Assembly: GCF_003096015.2 (NCBI RefSeq)
Contig: NZ_CP029185.2
Coordinates: 2,018,001-2,082,000 of the forward strand
From: Limnobaculum parvum
GTDB lineage: Bacteria; Pseudomonadota; Gammaproteobacteria; Enterobacterales; Enterobacteriaceae
Length of the DNA stretch: 64,000 bases
Direction: 5' to 3'
This document shows positions 44,125-52,348 of this stretch, in pieces. Both the position numbers and the translations under genes were made by a program. The notes beneath the pieces were generated by a model. It saw only the letters and a list, made by a program, of their open reading frames with translations, was not told where the DNA came from and did not search any database. Each line of letters starts with the position of its first letter. Position 1 is the stretch's first letter.

Positions 44125-44835
44125 TTGAAAATTAATTTATATCGAACTTATGAAAATTTATCAAAAACCAAAGATAAAGAATCCTTCTTTAAACTATTAC
44201 AAAAAGCAGCCAGCGATTTGGGATTTGAATATTGTGCTTACGGAGTAAGGCCCATATATCCATTATCAGCCCAGCCGCCACAGGTTATTAATAACTATCC
44301 TGCCGATTGGAACCAAACCTATCAGTCCAATAATTATTTTGAAATAGACCCAACCGTTCAACATGGCCTACGTTCTACCCAAGCGCTATTCTGGGAAGAT
44401 GAGCTATACAAAGTGTCCCCTCATTTTTGGGAAGAGGCTAAAGCATTCGGCATTAACCACGGCATTTCTCAGGCTCAGAAAGATTCTGCAGGTCGAGTGG
44501 GAATGCTAACATTTGCCAGTCCCGATCAGCACTACACAGCTAAAACCCTGCTAGTTCAAGCGCCTTCGCTTATCTGGCTTTCTCAAATTGCTCACAATCG
44601 TCTGGCAGAATATCTCTTACCACAAGAAGACTATGATGCTGAGTTTCAACTAACTAAACGAGAAAAAGATATTCTGCGCTGGACGGCGGAAGGCAAAACC
44701 TCAAATGAAATTGCCATGATGATGTCTATCAGCGACAGAACTGTTAATTTCCACGTTAATAATATTCTTAAAAAATTATCCGTCACCAATAAAACTGCAG
44801 CAACAGTTAAAGCAGTAGTCCTTAATCTAATATAG
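44125..44835 (+). CDS. LuxR-family AHL-responsive regulator
   Basis: A 236-residue regulator with an N-terminal AHL-binding domain and a C-terminal LuxR helix-turn-helix (LTKREKDILRWTAEGKTSNEIAMMMSIS then VNFHVNNILKKL). The ligand-pocket residues Trp62, Tyr66, Asp75, Pro76 and Trp90 keep the spacing of TraR W57, Y61, D70, P71, W85. Glu in LTxRExxxLxW is present. The start is the TTG at 44125, 7 nt after GAAGGA; no ATG fits. It is divergent from the RsaM-like gene and luxI, with a 295-bp shared upstream region. Confidence 0.92.
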   Translation: MKINLYRTYENLSKTKDKESFFKLLQKAASDLGFEYCAYGVRPIYPLSAQPPQVINNYPADWNQTYQSNNYFEIDPTVQHGLRSTQALFWEDELYKVSPHFWEEAKAFGINHGISQAQKDSAGRVGMLTFASPDQHYTAKTLLVQAPSLIWLSQIAHNRLAEYLLPQEDYDAEFQLTKREKDILRWTAEGKTSNEIAMMMSISDRTVNFHVNNILKKLSVTNKTAATVKAVVLNLI

Positions 44836-45082
44836 AGAGTATGAATAAGTAGGAATTATAATAATATTCGCTAAATCTTGCCTGATTATTTTCTATTTGA
44901 ACTAACTTTTGCTTTCATTACCATACAATCATATAAATCATCACGCCCACCATAATTATGCAGATTTATCGATTTATTATTTTATAAAGTTTATTTTATT
45001 CAAAAACCAGCCAAAATAATACTAAAGTCTAATTTAACACATAGTCTTATGAATAATATATTATTATGGTAATAATATATCT

Positions 45083-45379
45083 GATTTTATCAAACACCTC
45101 ACTTTAGCCGCCATCGCACAGGCAGCATCTCGTATTGGAAATACTATTACTGCCCCGCTGCCTTCCCCCAATTTCATGGTCATTTCCAGTTCCGCCGGTA
45201 ATCAAAATCATAATTTATTGCCCTGCGTGTAATTGTTGGTTAATTCCCCCCTCAGGGTGGTTATATCAACACCGGTTGGTATTGAAAATAACGCCGTTGT
45301 GAGCCAGCACTCAACTACCGCTAAATCGTTGCTGGTAAAAATTGCTGATGCTGCTCATAATTTGATCTCAACCCTCTAA
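45083..45379 (+). pseudogene. Decayed coding remnant with one in-frame stop
   Basis: One frame reads protein-like sequence (DFIKHLTLAAIAQAASRIGN, then FMVISSSAGNQNHN) to a TAA at 45230. It then continues in the same frame (LRVVISTPVGIENNAVVSQH, LLVKIADAAHNLISTL) to a second TAA at 45377. No start codon or upstream part is visible. I cannot assign a family. It ends 35 nt before the tautomerase gene, so it may be the 3' end of a former operon partner. The rest of 44836-45082 is AT-rich with nothing I can support. Confidence 0.3.
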
Positions 45380-45414
45380 AAAGCCTCTAAATAAACAACC
45401 TGGAGAATTTAATC

Positions 45415-45615
45415 ATGCCCTATGTCAATATTAAGATTACTAAAGAAGGCGCCACTGCGGAACAAAAAAAGCAGCTTATAGAAGGAGTTACAAATTTATT
45501 AATCACTGTTTTGGATAAAAACCCGGCAACTACTTTAGTGGTTATTGATGAAGTTGATATGGATAATTGGGGTATTGGTGGATTTCCCGTCTCCGAATTA
45601 AGAAAGAAAATATAA
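45415..45615 (+). CDS. 4-oxalocrotonate tautomerase family protein
   Basis: A 66-residue tautomerase-superfamily subunit. Pro follows the initiating Met (MPYVNIKITKEG) and would become the catalytic N-terminal proline. The central KKQLIEGVTNLLITVLDKNPATTLVVIDEV and DNWGIGG segments match 4-OT-like proteins such as E. coli PptA. The natural substrate is unknown. TGGAG lies 11 nt upstream. It is flanked by a decayed remnant upstream and a truncated frame downstream. Confidence 0.87.
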   Translation: MPYVNIKITKEGATAEQKKQLIEGVTNLLITVLDKNPATTLVVIDEVDMDNWGIGGFPVSELRKKI

Positions 45616-45694
45616 TTTGCCGACGCCGAATAGCGACGAAAAACATTCGGCATTGCCATTGTTCAATCGAAACGACCGCACAGGAGAGAAGACA

Positions 45695-45805
45695 ATGGAC
45701 CTTTATATGATTAAAAGCTTTTTGGCTTACGGTAATACTGTTGGCAAAAGAGCCGATTTATCGTTTGCATCACCGCTGGTTTCAACTTCCGCCAGCCCAC
45801 TGTGA
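45695..45805 (+). pseudogene. Truncated or very small open frame after the tautomerase gene
   Basis: ATG 45695 with a good CAGGAGAG ribosome site starts MDLYMIKSFLAYGNTVG, which looks like the beginning of a real protein, but it stops after 36 codons. The tail is low in information (SFASPLVSTSASPL). No continuation was found in other frames. It is either a truncated gene start left by a deletion or a small peptide; I do not recognise it. Confidence 0.3.
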
Positions 45806-45902
45806 CGCCATTCATTATTCAGGCGGCAAGACACAAAATTGGACCATCAATAACGTCGCATAATGCGACGTTATTAAAATGACTAAAACATCTGGAACGC
45901 TA

Positions 45903-46115
45903 TCAGACGTTTTTACGCTCAATGGTTTCTTCCCCCCAGTAGAGGCGATCGGCATCGGTTTTACTAAATGCTAATGGTAGAACCTCATCGCTACCTTCAT
46001 CCCAAATTTGCTGTGCTTTTACTTCATCGTTATTAGCCAGTTCAAAGATAGCCTCTGCAATTTCGACGGATGTTTCACGAATTCTAGCCCACTCTTTAAT
46101 TCTTAGTCTTGGCAT
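45903..46115 (-). CDS. yccJ: YccJ family protein
   Basis: A 70-residue acidic protein with the E. coli YccJ pattern: EWARIRETSVEIAEAIFELA, then QIWDEGSDEVLPLAFSKTDADRLYWGEETIERKNV, an almost exact match at the C-terminus. Function unknown; in E. coli yccJ is in the stationary-phase wrbA-yccJ unit. No wrbA is present here. The start at 46115 has GGGAG upstream; a TTG five codons earlier is less likely. Confidence 0.9.
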   Translation of the reverse strand: MPRLRIKEWARIRETSVEIAEAIFELANNDEVKAQQIWDEGSDEVLPLAFSKTDADRLYWGEETIERKNV

Positions 46116-46442
46116 TTCAATATCTCCCAACAGATTATTTCAAATGTGGTTTTATCACTTCCAAAGCACTGTCTTACAGTATCGTTCAATCTTTTGATTT
46201 TGCATGTAAAAAATAGGAATATGATACTAATTTGCTAAAAATCTAACGCTTTGGTTAAGATAATTATGATAAAAAACAATTTATTCAATAGCTTATCTTT
46301 ATCGATAAATTATTCACCTACCTTAAAAAGACCAATTTTTTTATCGGTTTTATGTTAATGTTAATAAAGACTATTGTAAGTTTTTCTGAAACAAAAAAGT
46401 TATTGTTTCTTATCCATCATGTTACCGTCAGGATCTATCACT

Positions 46443-47600
46443 ATGAATAATTTCAACCTTCATCTTGCTACAAAAGTTTTGTTTGGTCAGGGTCAGATAG
46501 CTCAACTCCCAACGGTTATTCCTGCGGATGCTCGGGTATTGATTACCTACGGTGGCGGCAGTATTAAACGCAACGGCGTTTTAGATCAGGTCCATCATGC
46601 CCTGAAGGGATATACCCTGTTTGAATTTGGCGGTATTGAACCTAACCCAACTTATGAAACGCTGATGCAAGCCGTGGAAATGGTGCGTGACAATAAGATC
46701 AATTTCCTACTCGCCGTTGGTGGTGGTTCCGTGTTGGATGGCACCAAATTTATTGCCGCTGCTGTTGATTATGTTGGTGAAACTTGGGAAATCGTCACCA
46801 GCCGCGGGCATAAAGTCACTAAAGCGCTGCCAATCGGTTCAGTGCTGACCTTACCGGCCACTGGCTCAGAAATGAATGATGGCGCAGTGATTAGCCGTCG
46901 TGAAACAGGTGATAAGCAAGCGTTTATGTCTCCGTTTGTTATGCCTCAATTTGCTATCCTAGACCCGGTCACCACCTATACTCTACCTCCACGCCAGATT
47001 GCCAACGGGGTTATTGATGCTTTCATCCATACGATGGAGCAATACCTCACTTATCCAGTTGATGCCAAAGTGCAGGATCGTTTCGCTGAAGGCTTGTTAC
47101 TAACGTTGGTAGAAGAAGGTCCTAAAGCGTTAAAAGAACCTGAAAACTATGCCGTTCGGGCAAATATCATGTGGTGTGCCACTATGGCATTAAATGGTTT
47201 AATCGGTGCCGGTGTCCCACAGGACTGGGCGACGCATATGCTAGGCCATGAATTAACCGCCATGCACGGGCTGGACCATGCTCAAACACTGGCCATTATT
47301 TTGCCTGCTATTATGCGCGCCAAGAAAACGCAAAAGAGGGAAAAGCTGCTGCAATATGCAGAACGCGTATGGAACATTGATACGGGTACTGAAGATCAAC
47401 GTATCGAGGCAGCGATTAAAGCCACCGAAAACTTCTTCCAGCAAATGGGATCACCAACGCGCCTGTCTGACTATCAATTAGATGGTAGCTCAATTCCTGC
47501 ACTGATCGAAAAACTAAAAGAACACGGAATGACCCAACTTGGTGAACACCGCGATATCACCTTAGCCGATAGTCAAAAAATTTACGAATCTGCACGTTAA
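46443..47600 (+). CDS. yqhD: NADPH-dependent aldehyde/alcohol dehydrogenase YqhD
   Basis: A 385-residue type III (iron/zinc) alcohol dehydrogenase that reduces toxic short aldehydes with NADPH. Cofactor motif TYGGGSIKRNG near residue 37 and GGGSVLDGTKF near 94; metal ligands in NGVIDAFIHTMEQY (Asp, His) and MLGHELTAMHGLDHAQTLA (two His). The start ATG 46443 (MNNFNLHLATKVLFG) is 9 nt after AGGA. The E. coli activator gene yqhC is not adjacent. Confidence 0.93.
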   Translation: MNNFNLHLATKVLFGQGQIAQLPTVIPADARVLITYGGGSIKRNGVLDQVHHALKGYTLFEFGGIEPNPTYETLMQAVEMVRDNKINFLLAVGGGSVLDGTKFIAAAVDYVGETWEIVTSRGHKVTKALPIGSVLTLPATGSEMNDGAVISRRETGDKQAFMSPFVMPQFAILDPVTTYTLPPRQIANGVIDAFIHTMEQYLTYPVDAKVQDRFAEGLLLTLVEEGPKALKEPENYAVRANIMWCATMALNGLIGAGVPQDWATHMLGHELTAMHGLDHAQTLAIILPAIMRAKKTQKREKLLQYAERVWNIDTGTEDQRIEAAIKATENFFQQMGSPTRLSDYQLDGSSIPALIEKLKEHGMTQLGEHRDITLADSQKIYESAR

Positions 47601-47626
47601 TTGGCTTTTATTAGTTCAATATGCAA

Positions 47627-47652
47627 CAAGCCCGGATAATTATCCGGGCTTG
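47627..47652 (+). terminator. Intrinsic terminator after yqhD
   Basis: A 12-bp stem (caagcccggata with tatccgggcttg) with a 2-nt nominal loop, followed by a T-run. It lies between convergent yqhD and nikR. Confidence 0.85.
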
Positions 47653-47674
47653 TTTTTTATAACGAAAATCTCAA

Positions 47675-48124
47675 TCAATCATGATGAGAATGCTCATCGT
47701 CATGATGATGAACATGCCCACCGCTATTATCCGGCACCATCACCAATTTGCCATACCTTACCCCTCGCTCCGTAATGACCTGCTCTGCCAGTTGCCCCAC
47801 TCGCTCCGCATCACCTTTCAGCATGGAGACTTCCATACAGCTACCGTGATCGAGATGAACATGCAGGCTGGCTAACGTTAAGTCATGCTGCTCATGAAAA
47901 GTACGGGTCAATCGTTTAGACAGTTCACGAGACTCATGGTCATAAACATAAACCAACGCCGCTACGCAAGGAGGATTACCTTCAACCACAAGTGAGGAAT
48001 TCTGAATGCCGGTACGTGTTAAATCCCGGATGGCTTCCGAACGGTTCTGATAGTTTTTCTGCTTGATAATGTTATCTATCTCTTCCATTAGGTCATCGTC
48101 AATAGAAATCGTTATACGCTGCAT
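47675..48124 (-). CDS. nikR: Nickel-responsive regulator NikR
   Basis: A 149-residue ribbon-helix-helix repressor with a C-terminal ACT nickel domain. The RHH part is MQRITISIDDDLMEEID to NRSEAIRDLTRTG. Nickel ligands His77, His88, His90 and Cys96 are all present (LHVHLDHGSCMEV). The C-terminus is unusual: the last 14 residues contain seven His. NikR normally represses nikABCDE nickel uptake; no nik genes are in this window. GGAGAA precedes ATG 48124. Confidence 0.94.
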   Translation of the reverse strand: MQRITISIDDDLMEEIDNIIKQKNYQNRSEAIRDLTRTGIQNSSLVVEGNPPCVAALVYVYDHESRELSKRLTRTFHEQHDLTLASLHVHLDHGSCMEVSMLKGDAERVGQLAEQVITERGVRYGKLVMVPDNSGGHVHHHDDEHSHHD

Positions 48125-48517
48125 CACCGTTCTCCAAAGGTATCAATCAGATATTGAAATCATCATAACGGGAAAGTCCTGATGCGTCGAGATTGACCAC
48201 GTTTACCAACGCACGCCTATATTAGATAATCACTATAAATAACAATGTCTTTCTAATTAAATAAATAGCCATTCAGAAAATAACGATCTTTTTTTAGAAT
48301 CAAAGAAATACGCATTTAGTTTCAAAGCTAATTATGTTAACTGTCTGTAAATCTGAAATATTTTGATAGCTTGATACAAATTATGTTGCGATAATCGCCA
48401 AATATGCTGCCTTTCAGATACACAAGTTGCTTCTATTTATATAATATCGACTTTTATTATTAATCAGACCAATATAGCAACAAAATCAAATATTAGATCA
48501 GTTAAGGGAATAACCCA
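48125..48517. other. Intergenic region between nikR and the PAP2 gene
   Basis: These 393 bp are AT-rich and contain the divergent promoters of nikR and the PAP2 gene. No gene, repeat or hairpin terminator stands out. I saw no clear NikR operator by eye. Confidence 0.4.
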
Positions 48518-49108
48518 ATGAGTCCTATCGATTACATTATCAATCTTATTTTAAGTGGCATTCTTATTGTTGGTGTCTATCAGTTCTACTTTTTTACCCA
48601 ACGTCATACGATTACTAAAATTCGTGAGTTTAGTTCCGCTATTGATGAGAAAATCCCGTTCTGGCCATCTTGGTCATGGATTTACAGTTTTCTCTATTAT
48701 CCGGCAATTCTGTATATCAATTGGATTGTGGAAGATTCCCGTCACTTCATCATGATTGTTTTCAGCTATATCGTTCTTCTGGTTATGCAGATGGCATTCT
48801 TTATGCTATTCCCAGTATCAACACCATCTCACTGGCGCAGCATGAACACGGGTAAAAGCTGGTCTGAAAAATTCCTGCTGTTTGTACAAAAATTTGATGA
48901 CTCATCTAACTGTTTTCCAAGTATGCACGTGTCTGTTGCAACGTTAACCGCGCTGCTGGCATACAGCACTCTTGGGCCTTGGGTCTTTCTATTCCCTATT
49001 CTGATTGCCCTTTCCTGTATGTTTACCAAACAGCACTATATTATTGACTTACCTGCGGGTGCAGTCTTGGGCTGGGCAGCCTATGAGGTTTACTGCGCTA
49101 TTCTATAG
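48518..49108 (+). CDS. PAP2-family membrane phosphatase (Aur1/Ipt1-like)
   Basis: A 196-residue membrane protein with about six helices. Two conserved phosphatase motifs are visible: SSNCFPSMHVS near residue 130 (PSxH with the catalytic-acid His) and FTKQHYIIDLPAG near 170 (the nucleophile His and Asp). The first KxxxxxxRP motif is weak. This arrangement is typical of the PAP2/inositolphosphorylceramide-synthase-like subgroup, acting on lipid or polyprenyl phosphates. It is monocistronic, and its substrate is unknown. Confidence 0.8.
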   Translation: MSPIDYIINLILSGILIVGVYQFYFFTQRHTITKIREFSSAIDEKIPFWPSWSWIYSFLYYPAILYINWIVEDSRHFIMIVFSYIVLLVMQMAFFMLFPVSTPSHWRSMNTGKSWSEKFLLFVQKFDDSSNCFPSMHVSVATLTALLAYSTLGPWVFLFPILIALSCMFTKQHYIIDLPAGAVLGWAAYEVYCAIL

Positions 49109-49354
49109 TTGATATCGTTAAGCAACACCGATTGGCTGCCAAAGGCAGCCAATCGCTTATTTCTTCCCCTCACGTCGTCCTTCTATTTATCATCTTCTTT
49201 TGTACCGTTTTTAAACATGACCTAAACTAAAGTTGCAACATTTGCCGGTAAATGGGCGGTTACCAGCTCATTATGCTTTTCATTAATGGCGAAGTCGTTG
49301 CAAATATTATGCGGCTTTGATTGCATCCATACCCGGTCAACGTTACCATTAACA

Positions 49355-49372
49355 CATTAATTACTATTCAGT
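49355..49372 (+). promoter_or_regulatory. Possible ArgR box upstream of artP
   Basis: CATTAAT-TACT-ATTCAGT resembles the 18-bp ARG box (TNTGAAT-N4-ATTCANT), with one strong and one weaker half. It lies 8 nt before the artP start. ArgR control of art genes is known in E. coli. A second box in the expected tandem position is poor. Confidence 0.3.
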
Positions 49373-49380
49373 ATTGGCGC

Positions 49381-50109
49381 ATGAGTATTCATTTAAAAGC
49401 GATAAACTGTTTCTACGGTAGCCATCAGGCGCTGTTTGACATCACACTAGACTGCCCAAGCGGGGAAACCTTAGTGTTACTTGGCCCCAGCGGGGCCGGT
49501 AAAAGCTCACTAATTAGAGTATTAAACCTGTTGGAAATGCCGGTTTCCGGGCAGCTTTCCATCGCCGGTAATCACTTTGATTTTAGTCAGCCACCATCAG
49601 AAAGTGCCATTCGCGAATTACGTCGTAATGTAGGCATGGTATTTCAACAATATAATCTGTGGCCACATCTGACCGTCATGCAGAATCTGATTGAAGCGCC
49701 TTGCAGAGTTTTAGGCCTGTCTAAAGAAGCGGCGATCGGTCGAGCTGAGAAATTACTCGCTCGCTTGCGTTTGCAGGAGTTCAGTACTCGTTTCCCATTG
49801 CATCTTTCCGGTGGTCAGCAACAGCGCGTAGCCATTGCCAGAGCGTTAATGATGGAACCTCAAATATTGTTATTTGACGAACCAACCGCAGCGCTGGATC
49901 CTGAAATTACCGCTCAGGTGGTAAATATCATTCGTGAGCTGTCCGATACCGGTATTACTCAGGTGATTGTGACCCATGAAGTGGAATTTGCTAAAAAGAC
50001 TGCCAGTCGGGTGGTCTATATGGAACAAGGCCATGTCGTGGAATACGGCACGGCGGATGCATTTATTCACCCGCAAACCAAAGAGTTTGCAGGTTATCTC
50101 TCCCATTAA
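49381..50109 (+). CDS. artP: Arginine ABC transporter ATP-binding protein ArtP
   Basis: A 242-residue ABC ATPase that powers arginine import. Walker A GPSGAGKSS near residue 37, signature LSGGQQQR near 143, Walker B ILLFDEPTAALDP, and the switch His in VIVTHE. ATG 49381 (MSIHLKAINCFYG) matches E. coli ArtP in start and length. It is the first gene of artPIQM; artI follows after 19 nt. Confidence 0.95.
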   Translation: MSIHLKAINCFYGSHQALFDITLDCPSGETLVLLGPSGAGKSSLIRVLNLLEMPVSGQLSIAGNHFDFSQPPSESAIRELRRNVGMVFQQYNLWPHLTVMQNLIEAPCRVLGLSKEAAIGRAEKLLARLRLQEFSTRFPLHLSGGQQQRVAIARALMMEPQILLFDEPTAALDPEITAQVVNIIRELSDTGITQVIVTHEVEFAKKTASRVVYMEQGHVVEYGTADAFIHPQTKEFAGYLSH

Positions 50110-50128
50110 GTCTCTCTGGAGTCTGGAT

Positions 50129-50860
50129 ATGAAAAAATTACTGGTCGCCACTCTACTGGCAAGTTTTAGCCTTTCTGTCGCCGCAGCAGAAAAAATTCGC
50201 TTTGCTACTGAAGCATCCTATCCTCCGTTTGAGTTTGTTGATGCAAAAAATCAGATTCAAGGATTTGATATCGATCTAGCCAATGCCCTGTGTAAAGAGG
50301 TTCAGGCCGAATGTACTTTCGCCAACCAAGGTTTTGATAGTCTGGTTCCCGGCCTGAAATTCCGTCGTTTTGATGCGGCAATTGCTGCAATGGACGTGAC
50401 GCCTGAGCGCTTGGAGCAGGTTGCTTTCACCAACACTTACTATGATAACTCCGCTCAGTTTATTGCCATCAAAGGCAAAGTAGCCGATCTAGCTGCGCTG
50501 AAAGGGCAAAAAGTTGGAATGCAGAACGGTACTACTCACCAGAAATATCTACTGGAAAAGCATACCGAAATCACGCCTGTTGCCTATGACAGTTACCAAA
50601 ATGCCATTCTTGACCTAAAAAGTGGACGTATTAATGCTGTCTTTGGCGATACTGCGGTGGTGGCTGAATGGCTGAAAAAGAATGATGATTTAGCCAGCGT
50701 TGGTGACAAAGTGACCGATAATACTTACTTTGGTACTGGTTTTGCCATTGCAGTAAATCAGAAGAATACCGACCTACGCGACAAGTTGAATGCCGCGCTA
50801 GATAAAATCAAGAAAGATGGTACCTATCAGACTATCTATAACAAATGGTTCCAGAAGTAA
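50129..50860 (+). CDS. artI: Arginine-binding periplasmic protein ArtI
   Basis: A 243-residue family 3 solute-binding protein with a signal peptide (MKKLLVATLLASFSLSVAAA). The ligand-binding fold shows IRFATEASYPPFEF at the start of the mature part and the NGTTHQKYL and VFGDTAVVAEWL segments. It reads closer to E. coli ArtI than ArtJ (RFATEASYPPFE and the YNKWFQK end). The open frame extends far upstream into artP, but ATG 50129 behind CTGGAG is clear. No artJ is seen after artM. Confidence 0.94.
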   Translation: MKKLLVATLLASFSLSVAAAEKIRFATEASYPPFEFVDAKNQIQGFDIDLANALCKEVQAECTFANQGFDSLVPGLKFRRFDAAIAAMDVTPERLEQVAFTNTYYDNSAQFIAIKGKVADLAALKGQKVGMQNGTTHQKYLLEKHTEITPVAYDSYQNAILDLKSGRINAVFGDTAVVAEWLKKNDDLASVGDKVTDNTYFGTGFAIAVNQKNTDLRDKLNAALDKIKKDGTYQTIYNKWFQK

Positions 50861-50871
50861 TCTGACACATA

Positions 50872-51576
50872 ATGAATGAAATTCTCCCGTTAGCCAGCGC
50901 CGCCGGTATGACCGTCGGTCTGGCAGTATGCTCTCTGGCATTAGGCCTGGTATTAGCCATGTTTTTTGCCGTATGGGAGTCATCTCGCCTGAAATTGCTT
51001 AGCTATATCGCCACAGGTATCGTTATGATCCTGCGCGGTCTACCTGAAATTCTGGTGGTGTTGTTTATCTATTTTGGTTCATCACAGTTATTGATGACTC
51101 TCGCGGATGGTTTCACGCTGCTGGGCGTTACTATTCAGTTAGATATTGAAAACTTTGATGTTAGTCCATTCCTGTGCGGTGTAATTGCCCTTTCATTACT
51201 GTATGCGGCCTATGGTTCACAAACCCTGCGCGGTGCATTAAAGGCCGTTCCTCGAGGGCAATGGGAATCGGGTCAGGCGCTAGGCATCAGTAAAAGTGCC
51301 ATTTTCTTTCGTCTGATCATGCCGCAAATGTGGCGTCATGCCCTACCGGGTTTAGGCAATCAGTGGCTGGTTCTGCTAAAAGACACTGCGCTGGTTTCAC
51401 TGATTAGCGTCAATGATCTGATGCTGCAAACCAAAAATATAGCTATCCGTACTCAGGAGCCATTCACTTGGTTTATGATCGCCGCCCTAGTCTATTTAGC
51501 CATTACCCTGATCAGTCAGCATATTCTCTCCCTGATTGAGCGACGTACTACCCGCTTTGAACGGGAGGCATCCTAA
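50872..51576 (+). CDS. artQ: Arginine ABC transporter permease ArtQ
   Basis: A 234-residue inner-membrane permease with five hydrophobic helices. The EAA loop that docks on ArtP reads GQWESGQALGISKSAIFFRLIMPQMWRHALPG near residue 138. It starts 11 nt after artI, and its TAA overlaps the artM start by one base. Length is close to E. coli ArtQ (238). Confidence 0.94.
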   Translation: MNEILPLASAAGMTVGLAVCSLALGLVLAMFFAVWESSRLKLLSYIATGIVMILRGLPEILVVLFIYFGSSQLLMTLADGFTLLGVTIQLDIENFDVSPFLCGVIALSLLYAAYGSQTLRGALKAVPRGQWESGQALGISKSAIFFRLIMPQMWRHALPGLGNQWLVLLKDTALVSLISVNDLMLQTKNIAIRTQEPFTWFMIAALVYLAITLISQHILSLIERRTTRFEREAS

Positions 51577-52241
51577 TGTTTCAGTATCTACCGGATATAC
51601 TACAGGGGTTACATACCAGCCTGACGCTGACGATTGTTTCGCTGATTGTCGCGCTGATTCTGGCTATTCTGTTTACCGTGGTACTAACGCTAAAAACCCC
51701 GGTAATTTATTGGGTAGTTAAAGGGTATATCACACTATTTACCGGCACCCCATTGCTGGTACAGATATTTCTGATTTACTACGGCCCAGGCCAATTTGAA
51801 AGCATCAAGAAATTTCCTCTCTTGTGGCAGTTGCTGTCAGAGCCTTGGCTATGTGCAATGATTGCGCTGGCTTTAAACAGTGCCGCTTACTCAACGTTAC
51901 TATTTCACGGTGCCGTGCGGGCCATTCCATCCGGGCAGTGGCAATCTTGCGCGGCATTGGGCATGTCTAAAGCTCAAACCCTGCGTATTCTGCTGCCTTA
52001 TGCTTTTAAACGGGCTCTGTCTTCCTATTCCAACGAAGTGGTGCTGGTATTTAAGAGTACTTCTCTAGCCTATACCATTACGCTACTGGAAGTGATGGGC
52101 TATAGCCAACTGATGTATGGCCGAACCTACGATGTGATGGTGTATGGCGCTGCCGGTATTATCTACCTGTGTGTTAACGGTTTACTCACGTTGATGATGC
52201 GCTTAGTAGAGAAGAAAGCGCTGGTGTTTGAACATCGTTGA
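51576..52241 (+). CDS. artM: Arginine ABC transporter permease ArtM
   Basis: A 221-residue permease partner of ArtQ (222 in E. coli). The N-terminus (MFQYLPDILQGLHTSLTLTI), FTGTPLLVQIFLIYYGPGQF and the EAA loop GQWQSCAALGMSKAQTLRILLPYAFKRALSS are typical. It overlaps artQ by one base. A strong terminator 33 nt downstream ends the operon. Confidence 0.94.
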   Translation: MFQYLPDILQGLHTSLTLTIVSLIVALILAILFTVVLTLKTPVIYWVVKGYITLFTGTPLLVQIFLIYYGPGQFESIKKFPLLWQLLSEPWLCAMIALALNSAAYSTLLFHGAVRAIPSGQWQSCAALGMSKAQTLRILLPYAFKRALSSYSNEVVLVFKSTSLAYTITLLEVMGYSQLMYGRTYDVMVYGAAGIIYLCVNGLLTLMMRLVEKKALVFEHR

Positions 52242-52274
52242 TTAACTTCAGATATACACATCGAGTTAAAATAC

Positions 52275-52305
52275 AAAACGCCTGATGAGGTACATCAGGC
52301 GTTTT
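52275..52305 (+). terminator. Intrinsic terminator after artPIQM
   Basis: A 13-bp perfect stem (aaaacgcctgatg with catcaggcgtttt) and a 5-nt loop between convergent artM and yeeZ; likely bidirectional. Confidence 0.88.
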
Positions 52306-52348
52306 AAAACTCTCAACGCGTCAATCTATATTAGGACGAGTGACTCAG

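Noticed and set aside
49976..50128. 51-codon N-terminal extension of ArtI
   Set aside because: It overlaps artP in another frame and would hide the clear signal peptide starting at 50129.
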